Shown: positions 20,415 to 28,313 of the stretch, one piece after another | Position numbering within the stretch: the stretch's first letter is position 1 | Layout: each line of letters opens with the position of its first letter | Source: Bacillota bacterium | GTDB lineage: Bacteria; Bacillota_G; Limnochordia; DTU010 | Direction: 5' to 3' | Assembly: GCA_012799255.1 (NCBI GenBank) | Contig: JAAZLQ010000143.1 | Span: forward strand, 1 to 51,303 | DNA: 51,303 bases | Notes under the pieces: model-generated | Seen by the model: only the letters and a program-made list of their open reading frames with translations | Told to the model about the DNA's origin: nothing | Databases searched by the model: none | Translations under genes and position numbers: made by a program

Positions 20415-20441
20415 TAAAGTTTTCTGTTGGCTTGCCGATAA
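20415..20441 (+). promoter_or_regulatory. Sigma-D (sigma-28) flagellar promoter
   Basis: TAAA (20415-20418), a 15-nt spacer and GCCGATAA (20434-20441) match the sigma-D/FliA consensus exactly. It begins four bases after the mbl stop and lies about 30 bp before the flgF initiation site. It should drive flgF-flgG and probably the ring genes. Confidence 0.88.
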
Positions 20442-20471
20442 AGAAGATAAGAGTCTAAGGGAGGTGATCAT

Positions 20472-21206
20472 ATACTCCGCGGAATTTATACGGCAACATC
20501 CGGTATGTTAGTAGAATCTATTCGCATGGATGTGGCTAGTAACAACTTAGCTAACGTTGACACTGCAGGTTTTCAAAAGCAAACCGCCCATATTTATGCC
20601 TTTCCAGAAGCACCAGTAACCAGGGTGTATCAAGGGCAGACTCGAACCATCGGGGCGTTAGGCACGGGAGCATTTGTTGATGGAAGTCGTTCTTCGTTTT
20701 CACCTGGGACGTTAAGGACAACTGAAAACCCATTAGATGTGGCCCTTGTGGGTCCTGGATTTTTTTCCATCACTACCCCAGAGGGACCTAGATACACCAG
20801 GGATGGACGTTTTACCGTGAATCCCAGTGGACTATTATCCACTCTAGATGGTCATTTGGTGCGGGGTGAGAATGGTCCGATCTATATTGGTGAAGGTGAA
20901 GTCCTGTTTAATGAGGCTGGAGAAATCACAGTTAATGGGCAGCGTGTGGACAAGCTCTTGATCGTGGAATTCAACGATCGGGAGGGCCTACTAAGAAGAG
21001 GGGCTAATCTGTTCGAAGCCACGCCTGAAGCTGGAGATCCCTTCCGTTATCAGGCAACAATTGCACCAGGGGTAATTGAACTAGCTAACGTGAATGTGGT
21101 CAGAGAAATGGTTAATCTGATCAACATTCAACGGGCGTACGAGGCGAATCAGAAAGCAGTACAAGCTTTCGATGAAACCCTGGGTAAAGTAATTAATGAT
21201 GTATAG
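20472..21206 (+). CDS. flgF: flagellar basal-body rod/hook protein FlgF-like (FlhO)
   Basis: This is a distal rod protein of the FlgF/FlgG family, 244 residues if started at 20472. The family N-terminus (M/I)LRGIYTATSGM and SNNLANVDTAGF continues upstream of the first ATG (20505) to an ATA codon at 20472. That codon sits seven bases behind a near-perfect Shine-Dalgarno, AAGGGAGGTGATC. Starting at 20505 would remove the conserved first helix used for rod assembly. An AUA start is therefore proposed, or a real or sequencing change from ATG. The C-terminal helix carries the usual EMVNLINIQRAYEANQKAVQ. It is first of the flagellar operon and corresponds to Bacillus flhO. Confidence 0.88.
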   Translation: MLRGIYTATSGMLVESIRMDVASNNLANVDTAGFQKQTAHIYAFPEAPVTRVYQGQTRTIGALGTGAFVDGSRSSFSPGTLRTTENPLDVALVGPGFFSITTPEGPRYTRDGRFTVNPSGLLSTLDGHLVRGENGPIYIGEGEVLFNEAGEITVNGQRVDKLLIVEFNDREGLLRRGANLFEATPEAGDPFRYQATIAPGVIELANVNVVREMVNLINIQRAYEANQKAVQAFDETLGKVINDV

Positions 21207-21208
21207 TA

Positions 21209-21297
21209 CTTAAGTTTTAAGGGGATAGGCTGGACTGGAAACAGAAGCCGTGAAGCTATCGACCGATTGAGATAGTTTCTTCAACCCCTTTCTTGAG
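21209..21297 (+). ncRNA. Candidate structured RNA (three-way junction) upstream of flgG
   Basis: The 131-bp flgF-flgG spacer can fold into three helices. P1 is 21209-21214 with 21292-21297 plus 21219-21224 with 21285-21290 (AAGGGG/CCCCTT). P2 is GGC/GCC (21228-21230, 21247-21249) and CTG/CAG closed by a GAAA tetraloop (21238-21241). P3 is a continuous 9-bp helix, 21252-21260 with 21271-21279. The layout recalls c-di-GMP-I riboswitches, but I do not see their conserved nucleotides. The flgG Shine-Dalgarno follows 24 nt later. It may be a regulatory leader or an mRNA processing element. Confidence 0.45.
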
Positions 21298-21337
21298 CTG
21301 TGTTTAATTCTAAACATACAAGGAGGGCTTTTTTGTT

Positions 21338-22126
21338 ATGATGCGCGCATTGTGGACCGCCGCCTCCGGGATGTCGGCCCAACAGACGAAGATCGACACT
21401 ATTTCTAACAACTTGGCGAACGTGAACACCACTGGCTTTAAGAAGAGTCGAGTGGATTTTCAGGATCTCTTGTATCAGACTGTTAAGTATGCAGGTACAC
21501 CTTCAACAGCTGGTGCCCAAGTACCCACCGGTATTCAAATTGGTCATGGTGTAAGACCAGTTGCCACTCAAAAGGTGTTCTCCCAAGGTATGTATCAGCA
21601 GACGGACAATCCTTTAGATGTGGTAATTGAAGGCGATGGGTTTTTCCAAGTGCTTCTGCCCGACGGAGGCATCCGCTACACGAGGGATGGTGCCTTTAAG
21701 TTAGACGCCGATGGACGCTTAACCACATCCGATGGTTTTCCGATTGAACCTGAAATCGTGGTTCCGGCAGATGCCTTAGAACTAAGTATTGGCTCCGATG
21801 GCAGTGTGACCATTATGCGTCCTGGCGATAGCGAGCCTGAGCGTATCGGCGAGTTGCAGCTCGTTCGTTTTGTGAATAATGCCGGCCTACAAAGTGCTGG
21901 TAGAAATCTCTATACTGCAACAGCCGCTAGCGGTGAACCCATGCTTGGTACACCGGGCCTGGAAGGTTTTGGTACATTGAGCCAAAACTTCTTGGAAATG
22001 TCCAATGTGCAAGTTGTGGAAGAAATGGTAAACATGATCGTTGCCCAGCGGGCTTATGAGAGTAACTCCAAAGCTATTCAAGCTTCCGATGATATGCTGC
22101 AGGCAGCGAACAACTTACGTAGGTAA
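21338..22126 (+). CDS. flgG: flagellar distal rod protein FlgG (FlhP)
   Basis: This is a 262-residue distal rod protein. The conserved N-terminus MMRALWTAASGM, ISNNLANVNTTGFKKSR and the C-terminal EMVNMIVAQRAYESNSKAIQASDDML are all present, as is the mid-protein segment TDNPLDVVIEGDGFFQV. The start follows AGGAGGG. It is followed after two bases by flgA. It corresponds to Bacillus flhP, but in this organism it precedes the P- and L-ring genes. Confidence 0.95.
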   Translation: MMRALWTAASGMSAQQTKIDTISNNLANVNTTGFKKSRVDFQDLLYQTVKYAGTPSTAGAQVPTGIQIGHGVRPVATQKVFSQGMYQQTDNPLDVVIEGDGFFQVLLPDGGIRYTRDGAFKLDADGRLTTSDGFPIEPEIVVPADALELSIGSDGSVTIMRPGDSEPERIGELQLVRFVNNAGLQSAGRNLYTATAASGEPMLGTPGLEGFGTLSQNFLEMSNVQVVEEMVNMIVAQRAYESNSKAIQASDDMLQAANNLRR

Positions 22127-22128
22127 AA

Positions 22129-22908
22129 ATGATGAAAACTGTAGTTTGGACACTACTTAGCATTTTTCTCCTGGTTAGTCCTGTGGTCTGGGGCGCAGAG
22201 CAAGAAGTGGTGATTTTGACCTTGCCAGAAAACGTAACTGTTTCAGGCACGGAGCTTTTGCTAGGAGAGATTGCTGAGATCACGGGTCCGCCAGAGCTGG
22301 CGAGCCGAGTTGCGGAAATAAATGCCGGTACTGCACCTCGGCCAGGTAGTTCCAGGCGCTTAACGAAGGGGCAAATTGAGGTGAGACTCCGCCAGGGTGG
22401 TCTGGATTTACGGAAGATCCAATTTGCCGGGGCAACGACCATCCAAGTTTTTGGAATGGAAGCTGCCGTTAAGACACAGCCTCTGGAAAGGACCCAACCA
22501 GGTTTCCCCATCTATGAAGTGGTGGTTGCGGCCCGGGATATACCCCGCGGTGAAGTAATCACCTTGGAAGATCTTGAAGTGGAAGAACGGGAATTTAGAA
22601 GCGGCCAACCGGATCCCCGTCGTTTAGAGGATTTTGTGGGGATGCGTGCAAGTAGGCATATCCTAGCTGGTGCTCTTTTAACTGAGTTGAATGTGGAAGC
22701 GGTGCCAGTGATCGAACGGGGAGCTAGCGTTACCATCTTGGTTCGCACCTCATCTTTAGTGGTGACCGCTCCTGGAATAGCCCGGGAAAGTGGTGGAGTT
22801 GGGGAAATTATAGTGGTCGAAAACACACTGTCGCGGCAGAGGTTGTCAGCTATGATCATTGATGCCCATACTGTTGAGGTGAATATGAGGGGGTCAGGTA
22901 CTCCATGA
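22129..22908 (+). CDS. flgA: flagellar P-ring assembly chaperone FlgA
   Basis: This is a 259-residue secreted protein with signal peptide 1-22 (VVWGAEQ). Its N-terminal part has low complexity but fits FlgA, and a SAF domain covers about 125-190 (VVVAARDIPRGEVITLEDLEVEE...GMRASRHILAG). The C-terminal domain (RGASVTILVRTSSLVVTAPG) is the usual FlgA end. It helps FlgI assemble the P-ring in peptidoglycan, a need found only in cells with an outer membrane. Its start can be 22129 or the adjacent ATG at 22132. Its end overlaps flgH by 4 bp. Confidence 0.9.
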   Translation: MMKTVVWTLLSIFLLVSPVVWGAEQEVVILTLPENVTVSGTELLLGEIAEITGPPELASRVAEINAGTAPRPGSSRRLTKGQIEVRLRQGGLDLRKIQFAGATTIQVFGMEAAVKTQPLERTQPGFPIYEVVVAARDIPRGEVITLEDLEVEEREFRSGQPDPRRLEDFVGMRASRHILAGALLTELNVEAVPVIERGASVTILVRTSSLVVTAPGIARESGGVGEIIVVENTLSRQRLSAMIIDAHTVEVNMRGSGTP

Positions 22909-23489
22909 AAAAGTTTAGATTTGTGAGCTTTTTGGTTCTAGTTATGGTGTTAACCTCGGGGCTCGCGATCCAAGCCCAATCTTTGTACCCAGTGGATAAA
23001 CCATCTATGTATGAGGATCAAAAGGCAAAGCGACCAGGTGATTTAGTAACAGTAATTATTGTAGAACAAGCTCAAGCGAGACAGACCGCCAGTACCGCTA
23101 CTGGCAAGGATTCAGAGGTATCGGTTGGTCCCGGCATGGGTGTTCTAGCAGACTTAATTCCCCTTTTGAAGTTGGGGGGAGGCGACTCCTTTGCCTCTGA
23201 CGGCTCAACTACTCGGGGAGGTAGTCTGACTGCAAAGATCACTACCAAGGTGGTAGAAGCTTTGCCCAATAACACCATGCGCATCGAAGGCAGGCAAAAG
23301 ATAACGATTAATGGCGAAGAGCAGGAGATCGTAATTACTGGCCTAGTTCGCAATCAAGATGTGGCACGTGACAATACCGTCTTATCCACCTTTGTAGCAG
23401 ATGCGGAAATCGCGTTCGTAGGTACTGGTATAGTAGCAGATAAGAATAACCCAGGTATTATCACCCGGATCTTTAACTGGTTGTTCTAA
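22905..23489 (+). CDS. flgH: flagellar L-ring protein FlgH
   Basis: This is a 194-residue L-ring subunit that forms the outer-membrane bushing of the flagellum. Family segments are GDLVTVIIVEQAQARQTAST, the central LTAKITTKVVEALPNNTMRIEGRQKITINGEEQ and VRNQDVARDNTVLSTFVADAEIAFVG...IITRIFNWLF at the end. A signal peptide covers about 1-24. FlgH is usually a lipoprotein, but no cysteine is present near the cleavage site here, so anchoring must be different. Its presence is direct evidence of an outer membrane. Confidence 0.94.
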   Translation: MKKFRFVSFLVLVMVLTSGLAIQAQSLYPVDKPSMYEDQKAKRPGDLVTVIIVEQAQARQTASTATGKDSEVSVGPGMGVLADLIPLLKLGGGDSFASDGSTTRGGSLTAKITTKVVEALPNNTMRIEGRQKITINGEEQEIVITGLVRNQDVARDNTVLSTFVADAEIAFVGTGIVADKNNPGIITRIFNWLF

Positions 23490-23502
23490 AGGAGGTACGT
23501 TC

Positions 23503-24609
23503 ATGTCCAAAAGAATAGCGTTTTTGGTTTTAGTAATCGTCCTCCTGGCAGGAAACGCCGTCTTGGCTCAAATGGTTGAGCCCATTCGCTATGATACGCC
23601 CATCGTGCGTGTCAAAGATGTTGCCCGAGTACAAGGCGTTCGCGAAAACCAAATTTATGGTCTCGGCTTGGTTGTGGGTCTCCAGGGTACAGGTGATGGT
23701 TCTGGATCCAGGGCCAACATTCAGATGATCGCTAATATGCTCGAAGGCTTTGGAATTACTGTTTCCGCCAATGATCTGAGGATGCGTAATATTGCAGCTG
23801 TGATGGTTACTGCCGATTTACCAACTTCATTGCGGAGTGGAGATCGTTTGGATGTGACTGTGTCTTCCATCGGAGATGCTCGCAGTCTCCAAGGAGGTTT
23901 GTTGTTGCAAACTCCTCTACAAGCGGCTAACGGTCAAGTTTATGCTGTAGCCCAAGGCCCCGTATCCATTGGTGGATTTGTTGTGCGGGGATCTGGCGGT
24001 GGCCAGGTTAACCATACGACTGTAGGAACAGTACCTAATGGGGCAATTGTAGAACGGGAACTGGAACCCTATGACTTTGCCCAACAAGGTTCGGTTTCTA
24101 TGATTTTAATGGAACCCGACTTCACAACTGCAACTAGGCTGGTACAAGTGATCAACGAAGCCTATCAGCAGAACCTAGCATGGGCTAGAGATCAGGGTAC
24201 CGTGGAAATTACTGTCCCGGCAGCTTATTTGACCAATGTAGTTGGTTTCATAGCGGAGCTAGAGGAATTACCGATTCGCCCTGACACCAACGCGAGGGTC
24301 GTTATCAACGAGCGGACTGGTACTGTTGTGATGGGATCCCAAGTACGGATCGCCGCAGTGGCTGTTTCCCATGGTAATTTGAAGGTACAGGTTCAGTCCA
24401 ATGCACCAAGTACCCAATCAGATTCCATCTGGGGCGAGCAGATGTTTAACGAAGAGTATGGACATTCGACCGTATTAGGCGGCACTCCCAATGTCCAGGA
24501 TTTGGTGGATGCTCTCAATGCGGTAGGTGCAACACCGCAAGATATTATTGCCATATTGCAGGCAGTAAAAGCTGCCGGAGCCCTATTTGGCGAGTTGATC
24601 ATAATTTAG
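23503..24609 (+). CDS. flgI: flagellar P-ring protein FlgI
   Basis: This is a 368-residue P-ring subunit with signal peptide 1-23. Clear family segments are VARVQGVRENQIYGLGLVVGL and TGDGSGSR, NIAAVMVTADLP, LDVTVSSIGDARSLQGG, RVVINERTGTVVMG near 260-275, and VQDLVDALNAVGATPQDIIAILQAVKAAGALFGELIII at the end. Length is normal. It begins 13 bp after flgH behind AAAGGAGG and is followed by flgJ. Confidence 0.96.
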   Translation: MSKRIAFLVLVIVLLAGNAVLAQMVEPIRYDTPIVRVKDVARVQGVRENQIYGLGLVVGLQGTGDGSGSRANIQMIANMLEGFGITVSANDLRMRNIAAVMVTADLPTSLRSGDRLDVTVSSIGDARSLQGGLLLQTPLQAANGQVYAVAQGPVSIGGFVVRGSGGGQVNHTTVGTVPNGAIVERELEPYDFAQQGSVSMILMEPDFTTATRLVQVINEAYQQNLAWARDQGTVEITVPAAYLTNVVGFIAELEELPIRPDTNARVVINERTGTVVMGSQVRIAAVAVSHGNLKVQVQSNAPSTQSDSIWGEQMFNEEYGHSTVLGGTPNVQDLVDALNAVGATPQDIIAILQAVKAAGALFGELIII

Positions 24610-24622
24610 GGGAGGGTGTTTA

Positions 24623-24934
24623 GTGCGTGTAAATTGGAGTCCGAGCGACATAAAGCTGGACAAGGCTGAGGAGCTTTCTAAGCGTCAGTCTAGTTCTCAG
24701 AAGGCATTACAGGATGCCGCACAGCAGTTTGAAGCGATATTTCTCCAGTTACTGATGGAAGAGATGCGTCGCACTATCCCCGAAAATGACTTGTTTGGGG
24801 ACCGCAAGGCAGAAAAAATGTTTCAATCCATGCTAGACCAAGAGATGTCCATCAATTCTTCGCAAGCCCAGAGTGTTGGCTTAGCAAAGCTTATATATGA
24901 ACAGATGTCGAGATACGTTTCGGATCAAGACTAA
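24623..24934 (+). CDS. flgJ: flagellar rod-capping protein FlgJ, rod-binding domain only
   Basis: This is a 103-residue protein matching the N-terminal rod-binding domain of FlgJ (AAQQFEAIFLQLLMEEMRRTIP and KMFQSMLDQEMS). The peptidoglycan hydrolase domain of enterobacterial FlgJ is absent; this short form is common outside Gammaproteobacteria and needs a separate hydrolase. The start is a GTG with AGGGGAGGG upstream. It ends the flagellar operon, just ahead of a terminator. Confidence 0.9.
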   Translation: MRVNWSPSDIKLDKAEELSKRQSSSQKALQDAAQQFEAIFLQLLMEEMRRTIPENDLFGDRKAEKMFQSMLDQEMSINSSQAQSVGLAKLIYEQMSRYVSDQD

Positions 24935-24940
24935 CGGGCT

Positions 24941-24975
24941 AAACTCCACAAGAAGTCATTGTGGAGTTTATTTTC
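24941..24975 (+). terminator. Terminator of the flgF-flgJ operon
   Basis: A perfect 11-bp stem AAACTCCACAA (24941-24951) / TTGTGGAGTTT (24959-24969) with a 7-nt loop is followed by ATTTTCT. It lies seven bases after the flgJ stop. Confidence 0.85.
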
Positions 24976-25033
24976 TGGCAGGAAAACACCCTGGTATCCA
25001 GAACTGTATAAGGAAAATAAAGGGGGCATATTT

Positions 25034-26440
25034 GTGGAGCATCGCAAGATCACTGGCTTAGGTTTATTCTTAATCGCCTTAATATTCATCTTTTGTTCCA
25101 GTCCATGTGACGCAGAAACCCTCTGGGGGGTTACGGCGCTTTTTGACCGTGTGCTCGTCACTTTGCCCACAAGCCCTGATCAGGATTATTCCGTTAGTTA
25201 TACATCGCATCCTATGAAAGTAATTATCGATTCTAACCAACCAATTCGGCAGTTGTTCCAGGATTCAGCTCTGCGTGATGTGGCTCTCAAGGAAGTACGT
25301 TACACTGAAGAAAGAACCGGTGCTTCCCGGTTGGTTTTGGAGTTCCATTATCAACTTCCTGAGGGAGTAATCACGGAAACTGAGGACTTTTTCCAGTTGG
25401 AAATATCCAAAGTTTTCGAGAATACGACCAGACGTATGGTTGAGCCCGGTGTGATCTATGGTCATCAAAGAAGGGCTGACTCTTTTGGACCCAATGTGGT
25501 AAACTATTTAGAGATTGATCTCAGACGCAACCTTGAAATAAAGTTGGCCTTGGCCCAAGATAAAGTCTTCGGTGCAGAACAGGTGAGTTCTTTAGCCAAG
25601 CGTACCGGGGCGATTGTTGCTGTGAATGGCGCATATTTTGCCTCCAACGGAAGACCTTTGGGTGTTTTGATGATCGATGGGGAGTTAGTGAGTGAACCTT
25701 ACGCCAATCGTACAGCAGTAGGCCTTGGACCTGCGGGAGTAGTTATGGATAATGTTAGTTTCTCCGGTGAGGTTCTACGCTCTGATGGTAACCTGCTTAG
25801 TGAGATTTCAGGATTCAATCGTCCCCGTCTGCAAGATGAACTGATCATTTATACTGATTACTACGGAACGAAAACCAACACCAACTCATTTGGCTATGAA
25901 GTGACTGTGGTGGATGGAATTGTGACGCAGATTCAGATTGGAAACAGTACTATTCCTAAAGGTGGTTTAGTCCTATCTGCCCACGGTGAACGGAGACAAC
26001 TGTTAGCAGATCTTCAGATTGGCGATGCACTTGAAGTAAACTATTCATTGCATCCAAATTGGGAAGAACTAGGTGTGACTCAGATTATTGGTGGTGGTCC
26101 CAGGCTAATTCGTGATGGGCAACTGGAGATCACAGGCGAAGCTGAGCTATTTAAAGACGATATTTTAAAGGGGCGAGCTCCCCGCACCGCCATCGGAATC
26201 ACTGCCGATCACAAACTTTTGTTGGTTACCGTGAATGGAAGGCAACCACATGTCTCCGTAGGCATGACTTTAGAGGAACTAGGAAACCTCTTACTAGAGC
26301 TAGGAGCACAGCAGGCCATGAATTTGGACGGAGGCGGTTCCACAACTATGATCATTCGTAATCTGGTTCTGAACCTTCCCTCAGATGGCAAGGAACGACC
26401 AGTAAGTAATGCCATAGTTGTTGTTACAGGTTCTAGGTAG
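25034..26440 (+). CDS. secreted phosphodiester glycosidase (NAGPA) domain protein
   Basis: This is a 468-residue exported protein. The GTG at 25034, behind AAAGGGGG, starts a signal peptide of about 26 residues (CSSPCDAE); a longer reading frame begins inside the terminator and is rejected. Residues about 175-465 are a phosphodiester glycosidase domain of the NAGPA family: VNGAYFASNGRPLGVLMIDGEL, IGGGPRLIRDG, GRAPRTAIG and MNLDGGGSTTM. The family includes the human uncovering enzyme and many bacterial proteins linked with exopolysaccharide or wall glycans. The N-terminal 150 residues form an all-beta region of AMIN-like character. The substrate here is unknown. Confidence 0.85.
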   Translation: MEHRKITGLGLFLIALIFIFCSSPCDAETLWGVTALFDRVLVTLPTSPDQDYSVSYTSHPMKVIIDSNQPIRQLFQDSALRDVALKEVRYTEERTGASRLVLEFHYQLPEGVITETEDFFQLEISKVFENTTRRMVEPGVIYGHQRRADSFGPNVVNYLEIDLRRNLEIKLALAQDKVFGAEQVSSLAKRTGAIVAVNGAYFASNGRPLGVLMIDGELVSEPYANRTAVGLGPAGVVMDNVSFSGEVLRSDGNLLSEISGFNRPRLQDELIIYTDYYGTKTNTNSFGYEVTVVDGIVTQIQIGNSTIPKGGLVLSAHGERRQLLADLQIGDALEVNYSLHPNWEELGVTQIIGGGPRLIRDGQLEITGEAELFKDDILKGRAPRTAIGITADHKLLLVTVNGRQPHVSVGMTLEELGNLLLELGAQQAMNLDGGGSTTMIIRNLVLNLPSDGKERPVSNAIVVVTGSR

Positions 26441-26461
26441 AGGCTAGCGAGGGGTGGGTTT

Positions 26462-28195
26462 ATGCAAAAATTGCCATTTCGGTTGGCAGTAATTATGCTT
26501 GTGTTTTTTCTTTGTGGCACGTTCACGGTTTTTGCCCAAGAGTTGTTTCTCCCAGAAGAGGTTAGACCAGGTTTAAGGGGAGTGGGCAAAACGGTAATTT
26601 CAGGAAACACCATCGAGAGTTTTGATGTGGAAGTTTTAGGTTTGGTACCCCAAAGTCCACCCCTGAGCAACTTAATTATGGTGAGAGTTAGTGGTGATGT
26701 TATAGAACGCTCCGGAGGTATCGCCCAGGGGATGAGTGGAAGTCCCGTGTACATCCAGGACCGTCTATTGGGAGCTATCGGTTACACCTATGCCATGACA
26801 GATCACCGCATTGGTCTAGTTACTCCAGCGGTGGATATGTTTAAAATCTACGACGCAATGCCCTTGCCTGAACCCGTCTTACCGGGTGATGTCGTGGCAG
26901 TGCGTTCTCCCTTGGTTGTACAGGGATTAAACGAACGAAGTACAAAGTATCTTAGTGAAGCTTTAGGTGTAGAACAGGTGCAATTGATGCCAGCTCTAGC
27001 GGCTACTTCCAATCTTAACACTGCCCATTTGGAGCCGGGGAGTATGGTTGGCATTCAGCTCTTGAAGGGCGATTTTCAGGTTGCATCGTTCGGCACCGTT
27101 ACCCATGTTCAAGAGGATGGTCGTTTTATAGCATTCGGTCACCCCTTTACCCACCGCGGTGATGTTGATTTTTTTGCTTCGGCCGCGTATGTGCATTACA
27201 CTCTACCTAGCTTAGAAGTCCCCTTTAAGATAGTGTCTTTAGGTTCCACAGTAGGTAAGATAGAACAAGATCGTGCTGTTGGTCTCGGTGGTAGGCTGGG
27301 CAGTTTAGTGGAGTATGTGCCGATTACTATTGTCGTTACAGACTTGGATCGCGATATTCGCCAGGATTTTCATCTAGAATCTATTAAAGAGGGTCAGTTA
27401 ATGATCCCTCTAGTGATTAGTAGTGCTTATCAGAGTGTTGACGCAACGCTTGATCGTTTAGGAGATGGAACTTCTTTTGTGCGAATCGAGTTCAGCTCAC
27501 GGGATTTTGGTCAGCGCATGATAAGGGAAAACTTGTTTTATAGTGATACCGATATTGCTGTGTGGTCCCTAACAGATCTACTCTCTGGACTGGAGCTGTT
27601 GGTAGATAACACACTGCAAGATGTCAACTTAGAGCATCTTAAAATAGAAGTGGAAGTCTCCCAAGAACGAAAGACCGCCACCATCGAGAAGGCTACACCA
27701 AGTAGTTCCTACGTGAAGGCGGGGGAAAGTGTTGATGTGGAGGTCGCCATTCGTCCTTACCGCGGACCACGTGAAACGCGTACAATGCGCATTCAGATTC
27801 CTCCAGATACAGCCCCGGGATTACTCACAGTCACAGTGCGTAGCGGTGGTTCAGGTTATTATGTGGCTAAGCCTCCGGTGCATACCAGCATCTTAGAACC
27901 TGAGGAGCAAGACGATGAACCGGTCAAAAGCTTTGTGTCAGATGCAGATACGCTTGATGATTTGATCAAAGAGTACATGGATCGGGAGAGAAACAATGAG
28001 ATTGTAGCGGAGTTCTATCCCTTCTTGGAAAATACTTCAGAGGATGGTAACGAGCAGGAAGAGGATGAAACTAAGTCCTCTGATCCTCTGAACTATTATG
28101 CATGGGCTGAAGCCCCCCTAGAGCCCACAAGGGTTAGATTATCTACACAGTTTGTCTTAGATGGTATGGCTACGTTTGATCTCAATATCTATTAA
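26462..28195 (+). CDS. exported SpoIVB-like S55 peptidase domain protein
   Basis: This is a 577-residue exported protein (signal peptide about 1-25). It has the S55 signature GMSGSPV (residues 90-96, presumed nucleophile Ser92) followed by GAIGYTY, and FGHPF with His227. Residues 330-577 are a tail with an Ig-like portion (VEVAIRPYRGPRETRTMRIQIP) and an acidic linker. It is not the sporulation SpoIVB itself: it lacks the PDZ arrangement, and the Ser motif comes before the His motif. Similar long S55 proteins occur in several outer-membrane phyla. It follows the NAGPA gene by 21 bp and precedes bamA, suggesting an envelope role; the substrate is unknown. Confidence 0.8.
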   Translation: MQKLPFRLAVIMLVFFLCGTFTVFAQELFLPEEVRPGLRGVGKTVISGNTIESFDVEVLGLVPQSPPLSNLIMVRVSGDVIERSGGIAQGMSGSPVYIQDRLLGAIGYTYAMTDHRIGLVTPAVDMFKIYDAMPLPEPVLPGDVVAVRSPLVVQGLNERSTKYLSEALGVEQVQLMPALAATSNLNTAHLEPGSMVGIQLLKGDFQVASFGTVTHVQEDGRFIAFGHPFTHRGDVDFFASAAYVHYTLPSLEVPFKIVSLGSTVGKIEQDRAVGLGGRLGSLVEYVPITIVVTDLDRDIRQDFHLESIKEGQLMIPLVISSAYQSVDATLDRLGDGTSFVRIEFSSRDFGQRMIRENLFYSDTDIAVWSLTDLLSGLELLVDNTLQDVNLEHLKIEVEVSQERKTATIEKATPSSSYVKAGESVDVEVAIRPYRGPRETRTMRIQIPPDTAPGLLTVTVRSGGSGYYVAKPPVHTSILEPEEQDDEPVKSFVSDADTLDDLIKEYMDRERNNEIVAEFYPFLENTSEDGNEQEEDETKSSDPLNYYAWAEAPLEPTRVRLSTQFVLDGMATFDLNIY

Positions 28196-28237
28196 AAGAA
28201 GATAGTAGCTGGTTTTTTCTTCAGGAAGTACCCATAG

Positions 28238-28265
28238 TTGGCAAGAGGAAAGCGAATAAGATAGT
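28238..28265 (+). promoter_or_regulatory. Weak candidate promoter of bamA
   Basis: TTGGCA (28238-28243) and GATAGT (28260-28265), 16 nt apart, lie in the 118-bp gap before bamA. The -35 is good and the -10 is poor. Nothing else clear is seen in the gap. Confidence 0.3.
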
Positions 28266-28313
28266 AGAAATAGTGAAAAGAGATTAAAATCAATGTGTGT
28301 AGGAGGCAGGACA

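Noticed and set aside
21243..21270. Second sigma-D promoter before flgG
   Set aside because: ACCGATTG resembles the -10, but the -35 position reads AGAA and the segment is better explained as the loop of a 9-bp hairpin.
21209..21297. Canonical c-di-GMP-I (GEMM) riboswitch before flgG
   Set aside because: The helix plan is similar and a GAAA loop is present, but the conserved GGGCAAA and GACGCAAAGC segments are missing, so only an unnamed structured element is claimed.
22074..22511. 145-codon minus-strand frame over flgG-flgA
   Set aside because: It is antisense to two well recognised flagellar genes and its translation shows no family features.
26209..26754. 181-codon minus-strand frame over the NAGPA-S55 junction
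   Set aside because: It is antisense to two clear genes, lacks a good start site and resembles no protein family.
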